A stretch of DNA of 17,856 nt from the NCBI GenBank assembly GCA_964644025.1, contig CAZXVW010000074.1, forward strand, positions 1 to 17,856. The letters run 5' to 3'. Position 1 is the stretch's first letter; the number at the start of each line of letters is the position of its first letter. Below are positions 8,134 through 15,635 of the stretch, in pieces. Both the position numbers and the translations under genes were made by a program. The notes under the pieces are model-generated. The model saw nothing but the letters and a program-made list of their open reading frames with translations, made no database searches and had not been told where the DNA came from. The stretch comes from CAZXVW01 sp964644025. GTDB taxonomy: Bacteria; Acidobacteriota; Terriglobia; Bryobacterales; Bryobacteraceae.

Positions 8134-8450
8134 AATTGGGTTCGTTTCTTCAGTTTTCTCCCGAGCAGCGGCAGTAGCAGGCGGACAGGTGTGCACCGGC
8201 TTATCGCGGCAGAAGCCACTTATTTACTATGAGATACGTTGATATACGGCCCGTTTTCCATGGCTGCGGGCCGGAGAAAACGAGGCAACCGGCAGCGTGA
8301 ACCCGGGTACTTTTCCACAACGGAGTCTGTTGATATGAATAGAGTTAGGTGCGAATTGGGTTCGATTCGCCACTTTTTGTGTATCTTGTGGCGGTTGATT
8401 CAGTTTTCAAATACCGTGGCGGCCGGCAGCCGAGCCGGACCGATTCAGTT
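8134..8450. repeat. Set of short dispersed direct repeats
   Basis: AATTGGGTTCG occurs at 8134-8144 and 8354-8364. TTCAGTTTTC occurs at 8149-8158 and 8399-8408, so the two words recur in the same order with different spacing (4 and 34 bases). GATTCAGTT occurs at 8397-8405 and 8442-8450, and GTTGATAT at 8238-8245 and 8329-8336. They may be protein-binding sites or the remnant of a decayed duplication; the sequence does not decide this. Confidence 0.45.
8247..8282. repeat. Overlapping, mutually exclusive inverted repeats
   Basis: CGGCCCG (8247-8253) pairs with CGGGCCG (8267-8273), loop 13. CGTTTTC (8252-8258) pairs with GAAAACG (8276-8282), loop 17. The arms overlap at 8252-8253, so the two hairpins cannot both form fully. 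No T-tract follows on either strand. They lie about 310 bases upstream of the oxidoreductase start; function is unknown. Confidence 0.3.
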
Positions 8451-8691
8451 ATAGCACGCGCGCCGGGGCATTCGAGCAGCGTGGGCGGGCAAGCGATTTG
8501 TTTCGCTGAGGTTGCGGCAGCGGTGGGGCGGTGACCGGGGCCAGTGGCTGCCCGAGGCCAGGAAGCCGAGCCAGCCGCGGCGGCGCCGGAGTTGTTCGAT
8601 CCACTGAAGCCCGGGGCGCCGGGACAAGTATCCTGTTCCCGGGTTTCCGGGTTTCGGGTGGCATTCGAGGGGGGAGAGCCGCCCGGGATAT

Positions 8692-9804
8692 TTAGAACTT
8701 GTTGAGTTCGGCGATCAGGGCCTCCAGGCCACGCCGGCGGTAGAGGTTCGTCAGGCGCTGTTCCTCGGGAGAGGGGCCCACCAAGCGGTCCAGGCGGCCG
8801 GCCGCGAGATTCTCGCGGCTGGGAATCCAGAGTTCGCCGTCGTCGAATTCGACTTGGCTGAGAAAGCCGGTCATCGCCTCCACACTCACCGGCCGGGTAA
8901 AGCGGAGCGCGGTTTCGGAGACAATGCGGGTCTTCTGGCCCGGGGCCAGCTTCAGATCAGCGGGGACGGAGGCGGCCAGGAAGCGCCTTCCCTCGGCATC
9001 TTGGAGGATCCAGCCGATGGCAATGTGACGCACGGAGCGCTGGGAACGGTTCACCACCTCGAGCTGTGGAGCCATGGCTTCCCGGTTGCTGAGCCGGGCG
9101 CTGCCGGCCAGCGGTTCGACCGGGGCGTCCGGGAACCGTAAGAAGCTGAACTGCAGCCGCCGGGTGGCGTCGACGTTAGTAGCGCGGCCCGAGCGGGCGA
9201 CCCGCACATTGAGGCGGGGGCGATCCGCCTGGCGGGCCAGGCTCAACAGGACCTCCTCCCGGAGCCCGGCGGGGCCTTTCGCCTGCAAGATTTGCTTGAA
9301 GTAAGCGCGGTCCCGCCGTGCCTGGAGCTCCCAGACGGTCATCAGGCGGCGGCAGTTGAGGCGGTTGGGACCGTAAAAGCCAAGGTCATCGAACAGCACC
9401 CCGTCCAGATCCACCCGCACGAGCGGACTCGCGCCTTGGTTGAGCGGGCGGAGCAAGCGGAGGTCCATGCGGACCGGAAACACCTCGCCGGGGCCGACGT
9501 CCAGGCTGGGTACGGAGACGCTTGCTTTGCCGCCGGGGGTGACTTCCTGGGCGAACACCAGCAGCGTAATCGCCCGGATGCGCCGCTGTCCGGTGTTTTT
9601 CAGCCGGAGCGAGGTGTTCAGATTGACGACGAGGGCGCCGCCGCGGGGCGCAACCCGGGAGGATCCCCAGTCGGCGGACACTACCGAAACGGGGGCTTCG
9701 GGGGGGAACTCAATCTTGAGAGCCGGCTGGCCGGCGGCGGGGACCGACGCCAGCGCCAGCAAGATCACGGCGCCCGGCAATGCCAACTTATTGCGCATAC
9801 ACAT
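8692..9804 (-). CDS. Secreted protein of unknown function, third gene of the sigma/anti-sigma operon
   Basis: A 370-residue protein I cannot assign to a named family. The N-terminus is a classical signal peptide: basic MRNK, a hydrophobic run (ALPGAVILLALASV) and a probable cleavage near AAG-Q at residues 24-26. The mature part looks beta-rich, with two segments suggestive of adhesion-type beta-sandwich folds (around LRLKNTGQRRIRAITLLV and LEVVNRSQRSVRHIAIGW). A charged, helical C-terminus ends EALIAELNKF. The start overlaps the end of the anti-sigma gene by 17 bases (11 if the second ATG at 9798 is used), which indicates translational coupling. It may be an envelope sensor, or a target controlled by this sigma/anti-sigma pair; that is inference from position only. 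Confidence 0.75.
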   Translation of the reverse strand: MCMRNKLALPGAVILLALASVPAAGQPALKIEFPPEAPVSVVSADWGSSRVAPRGGALVVNLNTSLRLKNTGQRRIRAITLLVFAQEVTPGGKASVSVPSLDVGPGEVFPVRMDLRLLRPLNQGASPLVRVDLDGVLFDDLGFYGPNRLNCRRLMTVWELQARRDRAYFKQILQAKGPAGLREEVLLSLARQADRPRLNVRVARSGRATNVDATRRLQFSFLRFPDAPVEPLAGSARLSNREAMAPQLEVVNRSQRSVRHIAIGWILQDAEGRRFLAASVPADLKLAPGQKTRIVSETALRFTRPVSVEAMTGFLSQVEFDDGELWIPSRENLAAGRLDRLVGPSPEEQRLTNLYRRRGLEALIAELNKF

Positions 9805-10354
9805 TGTTGATTGTCACCATGCCGGTCTGATCGTCGATGTAACGGGCTTCCATGACGCCCTCGAGGTCGACGGAGACCAATACCGGCTCCGAGCTGGCGT
9901 GCACCAGCATCAAAGCCCGGTCCTGTTGCTTCAACTCGATGCCATCGCCGGTGGCCTGGAGCACGATTCCCTCGGCGGCGGCCCGCCCCCGCCAGTGAGG
10001 ATGGGGGAGCTGAAGCCACCAACCGCTGATCATGACCAGGGCGAAGGAAGCCAGCGCCGCGGCGATTCGCCAGCCGAGCGGGCGGGACTTCAATTCCGGG
10101 GGAGCCACACACTCGCCGGCGGCCAGGCCCAAGTGGATATTGGCCTTCATGTCGGTGGCCAGGCGGCTCCAATTCAGATCGGGCGGCAGCTCGGTCCCTG
10201 CCTGCCGGATAGCGTCCCGCTGGCGCCTGAACACGTCCAGCTCGAGGCGGCACTCCGGGCAGTGCCTCAGGTGCCGGGCCAGACGCCAGCGGCGCCAGCA
10301 GGGAAGATCAGCGCCGGCGAACAGGGCCAGCTCCGAGGCGTCTGGATGAGTCAT
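9788..10354 (-). CDS. Membrane-bound zinc-finger anti-sigma factor
   Basis: A 188-residue protein with the layout of ZAS/zf-HC2 anti-sigma factors. The N-terminal cytoplasmic zinc site H28-x3-C32-x2-C35 is in RHLRHCPEC. One membrane segment follows (about residues 94-115, rich in Ala, Leu, Val and Trp). An outer C-terminal domain of about 70 residues ends VTINNVYAQ. Such proteins hold the cognate ECF sigma factor at the membrane until a signal frees it. The ATG overlaps the sigma gene's TGA (ATGA, 4 bases), the usual coupling of a sigma/anti-sigma pair. The outer domain carries no recognised sensor fold. Confidence 0.85.
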   Translation of the reverse strand: MTHPDASELALFAGADLPCWRRWRLARHLRHCPECRLELDVFRRQRDAIRQAGTELPPDLNWSRLATDMKANIHLGLAAGECVAPPELKSRPLGWRIAAALASFALVMISGWWLQLPHPHWRGRAAAEGIVLQATGDGIELKQQDRALMLVHASSEPVLVSVDLEGVMEARYIDDQTGMVTINNVYAQ

Positions 10355-10890
10355 ACCTGCCTCCTTTCCATGTACCGGCGAAACTTAATGCGCGCGTTGG
10401 CGATATGTGAACGGACGGTGGCCTTGGTGCAGCCGAGGCGGCGGGCCACCTCCCCGGCCGGCAACCCTTCCACGTCGCGGAGCACGAGAGCGGTCCTTTC
10501 CCTCTCGGTCAGCACGGCCAGGCCCCGCTCGAGGTACAGGTGCCGCTCGGAGCGGAGCAGCATCTGTTCCGGGCTTTCCGCCGGCGGCGCGGTGAGCGGC
10601 TCGGCCAGCTCGTCCATGTCGCAGAAAGTGGCGCGCCCACGGCGGCGCAAGAAGTCGATGGCCGTGTTGGTGGCGATGCGGGAGAGCCAGTGAGCCGCCT
10701 TCCTGGTATCCTTGAGCTGGCTGGAGCGCTGGAGCGCCTTGATGAAGGCCTCCTGGGTGAGGTCCTGGGCATCCTCGACGTTGCCGACGATGCGGTAGAT
10801 CTGGACGAAGATCCGCCGCAGGTTTTCCGAGACGAAGCGGTCTTGCCGTTCCGCCGATTCCTCCAGGACCCGCGGCACAGCCTCGCTCAT
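10351..10890 (-). CDS. ECF-type RNA polymerase sigma factor
   Basis: A sigma-70 family, extracytoplasmic-function sigma factor of 179 residues from the chosen start. Region 2 is clear (DAQDLTQEAFIKAL, then HWLSRIATNTAIDFLRRR for -10 recognition). After a short linker, region 4 has the helix-turn-helix EVARRLGCTKATVRSHI for the -35 element. Region 3 is absent, as usual for this class. I choose the ATG at 10890 because TTGAGGT lies just ahead of it; an in-frame ATG at 10923 would add 11 residues but has no ribosome binding site. The gene leads the operon sigma / anti-sigma / secreted protein. I looked for a self-recognition promoter (GAAC, 16-17 bases, CGTC) upstream and did not find one with correct spacing. 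Confidence 0.92.
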   Translation of the reverse strand: MSEAVPRVLEESAERQDRFVSENLRRIFVQIYRIVGNVEDAQDLTQEAFIKALQRSSQLKDTRKAAHWLSRIATNTAIDFLRRRGRATFCDMDELAEPLTAPPAESPEQMLLRSERHLYLERGLAVLTERERTALVLRDVEGLPAGEVARRLGCTKATVRSHIANARIKFRRYMERRQV

Positions 10891-10924
10891 GGATACCTCA
10901 AGTCGTTCGGCCAGCGCGCTCATA

Positions 10925-10994
10925 CTCTATTAGAGATGACGCGCTGGCGCGGAAAACGTGGAGAGCAGTTCGGTCGCTCACTCTAATACTATTA
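10925..10994. promoter_or_regulatory. Divergent intergenic region with two AT-rich palindromes
   Basis: Between the leftward sigma gene and the rightward aminotransferase gene lie CTCTA-T-TAGAG (10925-10935) and TAATA-C-TATTA (10984-10994). Both are perfect 5-base-arm palindromes around a single central base, 59 bases apart centre to centre. An 8-base inverted repeat also links them: TATTAGAG (10928-10935) and CTCTAATA (10981-10988). They are AT islands in GC-rich DNA and may be operators or contain the -10 elements of divergent promoters. No confident -35/-10 pair can be assigned. Confidence 0.4.
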
Positions 10995-11062
10995 TGGGTG
11001 GTGGCAGGCGAAACGTGTCCGGGGAAATTTTCCGGGCGCGGAAGCCGGCCCGGGGAACGATC

Positions 11063-12226
11063 ATGAAACTTGCGCAACGGATGAACCGAATCCTGGTGGA
11101 GACCGCGTTCGAGGTGCTGGTGAAGGCGCGGACGCTGGAGGCGCAGGGCGTTGACGTGGTGCACCTGGAGCTCGGCGAGCCGGACTTCGGTACCCCGCGG
11201 CACATTGTCGAGGCGGCCAAGCGGGCGCTGGATGAGGGGTGGACACACTATGGCCCGACGCAAGGCCTGCCGGAGTTGCGCGAAGTGGTGGCGGCGCACA
11301 TTTCGGAAACCCGCAAGATCAAGGTAGGGCCCGAACACGTGGTGATCACTCCCGGGGGCAAGCCGATCATCTTCTTCTCCATGGTGGCGTTGCTTGAGGA
11401 AGGCGACGAGGTGATCTATCCCAACCCGGGCTTTCCGATTTACGAGTCGATGATCGGCGTCGCCGGCGCCACGCCGGTGCCGGTGCCGCTGGTCGAGGAG
11501 CGGGGCTTCTCCTTCGATCTGAACATATTGGAGGAGAAGCTGAATGATCGCACCCGGATGATCATTCTGAACTCGCCGCACAATCCCACCGGGGGCATGA
11601 TTCCCAGGAACGAGATGCGGCAGATCGCCGGGCTGGTCGAGGACCGGGACCTGATCGTGCTGGCCGACGAGATCTATTCCCGGATCTATTACGACGAGCG
11701 GCCGTTTTCGATTGCCAGCCTGCCGGGCATGCTGGAGAAGACGATCATCCTGGACGGTTTCTCAAAAACCTATGCGATGACCGGCTGGAGGATCGGCTAC
11801 GGCGTGATGCCGGAGTGGCTGGTGGATGCGGTGAACAAGCTGATGGTGAACTCGAACTCCTGCACGGCGAGCTTCACCCAGCGGGCGGCGATCGCGGCGC
11901 TGACCGGGCCGCAGGAAGAATCCGAGAGGATGGTGGCTGAGTTCCAGCGGCGCCGGGACGCTTTCATCGCCAGACTGAATGCGCTGCCGGGGGTGCGGTG
12001 CCGGCTGCCCCAGGGCGCCTTTTACGCTTTCCCGAACATTACGGGCACCGGGGTGAAATCCAAGGACCTGGCCGACCGGCTGCTGGCCGAGGCCGGCGTG
12101 GCCGCTCTGAGCGGAACGGCTTTCGGCGCTTACGGGGAAGGGTACCTGCGGTTGAGCTACGCCAACTCGTACGAGAACCTGATGGAGGCGGCGGAGCGGA
12201 TCGGGAGCTTTCTACGAAACCGGTAA
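11063..12226 (+). CDS. PLP-dependent class I/II aminotransferase
   Basis: A 387-residue fold-type I aminotransferase of the aspartate aminotransferase superfamily. Visible landmarks are LGEPDF (residues 37-42), GGK (98-100), the PLP-contacting N174 in SPHNPTGG, D202 and Y205 in ADEIYSR, the Schiff-base lysine K235 in GFSKTYAMTGWR, R243, and the substrate-carboxylate arginine R363 in YLRLSY. It exchanges an amino group between an amino acid and a 2-oxo acid; the exact substrate cannot be read here. The ATG at 11063 is chosen over an in-frame upstream start at 10958 because the family N-terminus begins there, with GGGGAA a few bases ahead. The gene is alone on this strand and faces away from the sigma operon. 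Confidence 0.92.
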   Translation: MKLAQRMNRILVETAFEVLVKARTLEAQGVDVVHLELGEPDFGTPRHIVEAAKRALDEGWTHYGPTQGLPELREVVAAHISETRKIKVGPEHVVITPGGKPIIFFSMVALLEEGDEVIYPNPGFPIYESMIGVAGATPVPVPLVEERGFSFDLNILEEKLNDRTRMIILNSPHNPTGGMIPRNEMRQIAGLVEDRDLIVLADEIYSRIYYDERPFSIASLPGMLEKTIILDGFSKTYAMTGWRIGYGVMPEWLVDAVNKLMVNSNSCTASFTQRAAIAALTGPQEESERMVAEFQRRRDAFIARLNALPGVRCRLPQGAFYAFPNITGTGVKSKDLADRLLAEAGVAALSGTAFGAYGEGYLRLSYANSYENLMEAAERIGSFLRNR

Positions 12227-12230
12227 GAGG

Positions 12231-12265
12231 AAAAAGCCCGGTCCCGCCTGGGTACGGACCGGGCT
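12231..12265 (-). terminator. Rho-independent terminator of the YdcH-like gene
   Basis: AGCCCGGTCC (12235-12244) and GGACCGGGCT (12256-12265) form a perfect 10-base stem with an 11-base loop. Read on the minus strand the stem runs directly into a T-run (A-run 12231-12235 on the plus strand), placing it 30 bases after the stop of the leftward small gene. On the plus strand no T-run follows, so for the aminotransferase it would be at most a weak, convergent terminator. Confidence 0.8.
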
Positions 12266-12296
12266 CAGAATCGGGGACTGGCACACACCCGATGGG

Positions 12297-12530
12297 TTAC
12301 ATCACATGGGCTTTATGGCGGTTCATGATAGCCGCCATCATATCCTTGGCATGGAGTTTCAGCTTCTTGAGCTTCACCTCTTCCATCCGTTCCTGCTCGG
12401 ACAGATAGGGTAAGGCTTCCAGGGCCTCAATCTTACGGGCGTACTCGGAGTGCGCCACCGCCAAACGGCGGAATTCTTCATCCGTCTCCATCAGATGCGC
12501 TTTCAGCTCCTCTTGGCTCAGTCTCTCCAT
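12297..12530 (-). CDS. Small YdcH/DUF465-family protein
   Basis: A 77-residue, highly charged helical protein resembling the YdcH/DUF465 family, whose members are short two-helix proteins of unknown role. Recognisable parts are EEFRRLAVAHSEYARKIEAL in the first helix, a PYLSEQERMEEVKLKKLKL second helix, and a Met/His-rich end. The ATG at 12530 is preferred over a start at 12614 because GGGAGAG stands about 7 bases ahead and the family begins here. It is followed by its own strong terminator, so it is monocistronic. Confidence 0.8.
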   Translation of the reverse strand: MERLSQEELKAHLMETDEEFRRLAVAHSEYARKIEALEALPYLSEQERMEEVKLKKLKLHAKDMMAAIMNRHKAHVM

Positions 12531-12595
12531 AGAAAGTCTCTCCCTTGGGAATGAGGCCGTCGCGCCAGGTGGGGATTTCAGATGTGGCTGCTCGG

Positions 12596-12624
12596 TAAAT
12601 AGACGCGACAGCAATCATCGTAAA
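12596..12624 (-). promoter_or_regulatory. Possible sigma-70 promoter of the YdcH-like gene
   Basis: On the minus strand, TTTACG (12624-12619) and TATTTA (12601-12596) are separated by 17 bases and lie 66 bases before the ATG at 12530. The match to TTGACA/TATAAT is partial (4 and 3 of 6). It is the best candidate in the AT-richer stretch 12590-12700, but not proven. Confidence 0.25.
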
Positions 12625-12792
12625 CGGAAATGGTCCGGCCGCCGAGGACCGTCCCTTCACTTGTGACATTACCATGATTGAAATCTCATTACAATAGCCG
12701 ATTCGTCAGGTTCTTGGCGGCAGGGGTGGCGGTGTCCGGGATGGCAAACCCCGGCCGAGTGGCGGAGGGCGTGATCGCGGAACGGCCTGGCT

Positions 12793-13986
12793 TCACTCCG
12801 GCTTCTGCGTCCATTGCAGTATGCAGACGGCCGCAAGCGGCAGGCCCGCCATGAGCACGCAGACGAGACCGAATCCGTACCGGTCGATCATGGCGCCGAT
12901 GGCGGGCGAGACCAGTGTTTGCATCGCACCGTAGGCGCAAGTCAGCGTGGAAACAGCGAAGGCCGCCCGGCGCGCGCCGAAGATGTCGAGCGGTATGGCG
13001 TAGACATTGACGCTCATGGCGGTGGTCCAAAAGAAGCTCAGGCAGATGAGGGCAGTAGCCAGCCCGGGCGCCGGAGCCAGGGGCAGCGCGGCGGTCAGCA
13101 GAAGCAGCGCCGCGCTCCACCAGCACACTCTGAGGCGGGCGGGAACCGCCGGGACGCCGCTCCGGATCCAGCGCAGGGCCAGCCAACCGCCTGCCAGCCC
13201 GCCAACATTTGCGAACAGCGGGGGAATCCAAGCCAGGGTCCGGTTGGCCTGTTGGGTGGTAAGGCCTTGTTCCTCGACGAGATACAGTGTTGTCCAGTTG
13301 CTCCACAGGCTGTAGAGGCTCATGTAGAGCACGGTGGCGATAATCAGCCCCCACAGTCTCCGGTCGGCCAGCATCCCGGCGGGCCGGGGGGCGGTGACTC
13401 GCCCGGTTGCGGGAGGAACCCGCACCCGGCGCGCCGTGGCCAGCCACAAGGGAATCCACAGGAAGCCAGCCAATCCGGTGAGCAGGAACGCCGAGCGCCA
13501 GCCGAAAGCCGGGGTGAGCCAGGCGGCCACCAGGGGAGCGGCGATGGCGCCGGCGCTCAAGCCGATTTGGGTGGTGGCGGTTCCGAGCGACCTCTCCTGC
13601 GGTGGCAAGTAAATCGCCGTGGCCTTGCCCGAGGCCGGGACGCCGCCGGCCTGGGCCACTCCGAGCGCAGCGCGAAACACCAGCAGTCCGGCGAAACTTC
13701 CGGCCAGGCCGGTGCCGAGACCCGCCAGCGACCATAGAGCGACGATCGCGCAGGCGCCGCGGTTCAGGCCCGCCCGGTCAATGAACAGGCCCGCCGCCGG
13801 AGCGCTGGCCGCGTAGGCGATGGAGAAGGCGGAAAGCAGGAGACCGTAGCCGGCGTTGGAGAGCCCGAATTCCTGGCGGAGCAATGGGGCCAGCGCGGGC
13901 AGGATCTGGCGGTCCAGATAGTTCAAGGCGGCCGAAAGGGTGAAGATGCCGATGGCCACCCAGCGTGGCGGCAAGCGGGGTGGCAT
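12793..13986 (-). CDS. MFS permease, hexuronate/anion-cation symporter-like
   Basis: A 397-residue major facilitator superfamily permease with about twelve hydrophobic segments. The first helix ends in NYLDRQ (residues 22-27), and the loop after helix 2 has a motif-A-like FIDRAGLNRG. The segments VAQAGGVPASGKA and ERSLGTATTQIG resemble the anion:cation symporter (ExuT/dicarboxylate-like) branch; assignment to a substrate is uncertain. The ATG at 13986 overlaps the TGA of the upstream secreted TPR gene by one base (TGATG), so the two are translationally coupled. A longer in-frame start (14208) would run through the neighbour's coding sequence and is rejected. No terminator was recognised after the stop. 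Confidence 0.88.
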   Translation of the reverse strand: MPPRLPPRWVAIGIFTLSAALNYLDRQILPALAPLLRQEFGLSNAGYGLLLSAFSIAYAASAPAAGLFIDRAGLNRGACAIVALWSLAGLGTGLAGSFAGLLVFRAALGVAQAGGVPASGKATAIYLPPQERSLGTATTQIGLSAGAIAAPLVAAWLTPAFGWRSAFLLTGLAGFLWIPLWLATARRVRVPPATGRVTAPRPAGMLADRRLWGLIIATVLYMSLYSLWSNWTTLYLVEEQGLTTQQANRTLAWIPPLFANVGGLAGGWLALRWIRSGVPAVPARLRVCWWSAALLLLTAALPLAPAPGLATALICLSFFWTTAMSVNVYAIPLDIFGARRAAFAVSTLTCAYGAMQTLVSPAIGAMIDRYGFGLVCVLMAGLPLAAVCILQWTQKPE

Positions 13987-15626
13987 CACTGGAACTCGAT
14001 CACGCTGGCTTCGCCGGCTGTGCCGAGCCGGGCGTCCGGACGGATGAGGTACTCGACCGTGACCCGGCGAGGCGGTTTGAGGGGCCCGCAGGCCAGCGTG
14101 CGCTCGCCGCCGCCGAGAACCACGACCTTGGAGGGATCCCTGACCAGGATCCGGACTGTATTGCCTCCGATGTCCTGGATCAGCAGGCGGGCCGTTGCGC
14201 CGGAGCAAACCACCCGGGTGAGCAATCCTTGGACCTTGCTCTTCGGGCGGGTATCATCCCACCACGGGACGACAACGCGGCCCTTGGGCGCCTCCGGAGT
14301 GGCGGCATTGGCCTGCTGTTCGGCGGCGCGGATGCGGTCCATTGCTTCCTGCTTGAGGCGCTGGAGCTCGCGTTCGCGCTGCTCGGCCCGGCGCCGGCGT
14401 TCGCCGGCCAGGTAATCGGCGCGCTGCCGCTCGACCGCCTGGCGGGCCTGGCGGAAGCGCTCACGTTCGGCCTGGCTGGCGGCTGAGCGTAGGGCGCCGG
14501 ACCAGGCCCTGCCCGCCCCGGCGAAGTCGTGGGCTTTCAGGCAGGCCTCGGCCAGCGCCTGCCAATAGGCCGTATTTCGGGGCTCCAGTTCGGTTGCCTT
14601 CCTCAGGTGGCGGGCCTTCAGGGCAGGATCGGAGTCCAGTTCGGCCATCCGGAAATAAGGTTCGGCCCAGCGTGGATTTCGCGCGGCGGCGGTTGAATAA
14701 GCGGCCCGGGCCTTGGCCGGCTCCCTCTGCCGGCGGCCGAACTCGAGCCAGCACCGCGCGCTCTTGCTGCCGGCGTCAATCGCCCCGGCGTAGTCTCCCA
14801 GGCCTTCCAGGGCGCCGGGGACCTTGCCGAATTCGTTGAGGATGGCCTGGTAGGCGGCGCGGGCGGCCTCACCGTCGAGCAGGTCCGCTAAAGCCAGGCG
14901 CGCGCGTTCCGGAGGCACCTGGCGGGGGACGAAGTCGCGGCGAGGGTTAATGGGAGCGCCGGAGATCTTCCGCGCGGGGAAGCTGCCGGCGGCCAGGTAG
15001 CGTTGCACTTCGGCGTCGAGTTCAGCGGGTGTCTTCTCGAACGCGTTGTGGCAAGCCGCTTCCCAGTCAGCTCCGTGCGCCAGATTGGAGAAGAAGACCG
15101 GCGCGCGGCCGCTGTATTCCGGAGTTATCGTGAGCAGGTGGACCCGCGCCCAGGCCATGGTGCGGCGACCGGAGGGTGGCGGCGTGCCCAGCGTGATACG
15201 GATTGCCTGGACCTGAATCGTAGAGAACACATCGAGGAGGCCGCTTTCGACTTCGGCGGGCATTCGTCCGGTACTCGCTTCCAGCAGCAAGCGCACACAC
15301 TCTCGAATCGGCAGCGGGCCGTTCTTCACCACGGCCCCGACCCAGGCGTCGCGGCTCAATTTCAGGGTGGAAAGCTGGACCCCTCGCGCCTGCCGCGGAG
15401 AGTCAAATACGGAAACGCGGACTGGCCATACCGGCTCGATATCGTGCTTGCCCAGGACGACGCCGAGCGTGTAGCGGAGCTGTTCCAGGGTGTTGAGCAG
15501 TTCCCGCCCCGGGCGCTGGCCGGCGGCCGTGAGCACTTCAAACGGGCCGGCCCGAAAAGCCGTCCAGGAGCCGGCGGCGCTCATCGCGAGCGGCAAGAGC
15601 AAGACGATCAGGGACCGAAGGACCAT
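13986..15626 (-). CDS. Secreted TPR protein with a degenerate peptidase-MA-like domain
   Basis: A 546-residue exported protein. A signal peptide (residues 1-19, LRSLIVLLLPLAMSAAG) leads into a domain (about 20-230) that follows the layout of peptidase-MA-like gluzincins seen in Acidobacteriota: FEVLTAAG start, the zinc-site helix, then ELDAEVQRYL. The expected HExxH is RECVR here (108-112) and the expected EGLAE is ESGLLD (127-132), so zinc peptidase activity looks lost. TPR-like helices follow (about 245-400, with ALEGLGDYAGAIDAG and RNPRWAEPYFRMAELD), then a very charged coiled coil (about 390-450, ERRRRAEQRERELQRLKQEA) and a beta-rich end (about 460-546). No Shine-Dalgarno precedes the ATG at 15626; a TATCAT box 9 bases upstream would fit a nearly leaderless message. 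The MFS permease gene overlaps the stop codon. It probably acts as a periplasmic scaffold (inference). Confidence 0.85.
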   Translation of the reverse strand: MVLRSLIVLLLPLAMSAAGSWTAFRAGPFEVLTAAGQRPGRELLNTLEQLRYTLGVVLGKHDIEPVWPVRVSVFDSPRQARGVQLSTLKLSRDAWVGAVVKNGPLPIRECVRLLLEASTGRMPAEVESGLLDVFSTIQVQAIRITLGTPPPSGRRTMAWARVHLLTITPEYSGRAPVFFSNLAHGADWEAACHNAFEKTPAELDAEVQRYLAAGSFPARKISGAPINPRRDFVPRQVPPERARLALADLLDGEAARAAYQAILNEFGKVPGALEGLGDYAGAIDAGSKSARCWLEFGRRQREPAKARAAYSTAAARNPRWAEPYFRMAELDSDPALKARHLRKATELEPRNTAYWQALAEACLKAHDFAGAGRAWSGALRSAASQAERERFRQARQAVERQRADYLAGERRRRAEQRERELQRLKQEAMDRIRAAEQQANAATPEAPKGRVVVPWWDDTRPKSKVQGLLTRVVCSGATARLLIQDIGGNTVRILVRDPSKVVVLGGGERTLACGPLKPPRRVTVEYLIRPDARLGTAGEASVIEFQ

Positions 15627-15635
15627 CTGTTAGGT

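Larger units (their letters stand above)
7936..8691. other. 756-base non-coding region upstream of the oxidoreductase gene
   Basis: No convincing gene is present. The middle part (about 8215-8455) is visibly richer in A+T than its surroundings and should hold the leftward promoter of the oxidoreductase gene. It contains short direct repeats (listed separately), two overlapping inverted repeats around 8247-8282, and a 7-base inverted repeat CGGCGCC/GGCGCCG (8581-8587 and 8615-8621). The last is downstream of the secreted-protein gene but lacks a T-tract. The right end (8640-8660) has a short GGGTTTCC-type repetition. A 71-codon frame at 8239-8454 has no family features and I do not regard it as a gene. 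Confidence 0.6.

Noticed and set aside
8239..8454. Plus-strand frame of 71 codons in the non-coding region
   Set aside because: TTG start, no ribosome binding site, no recognisable domain and mixed composition.
10891..10990. Self-recognised ECF promoter (GAAC then CGTC) upstream of the sigma gene
   Set aside because: Both words occur on the minus strand but about 26 bases apart, too far for the usual 16-17.
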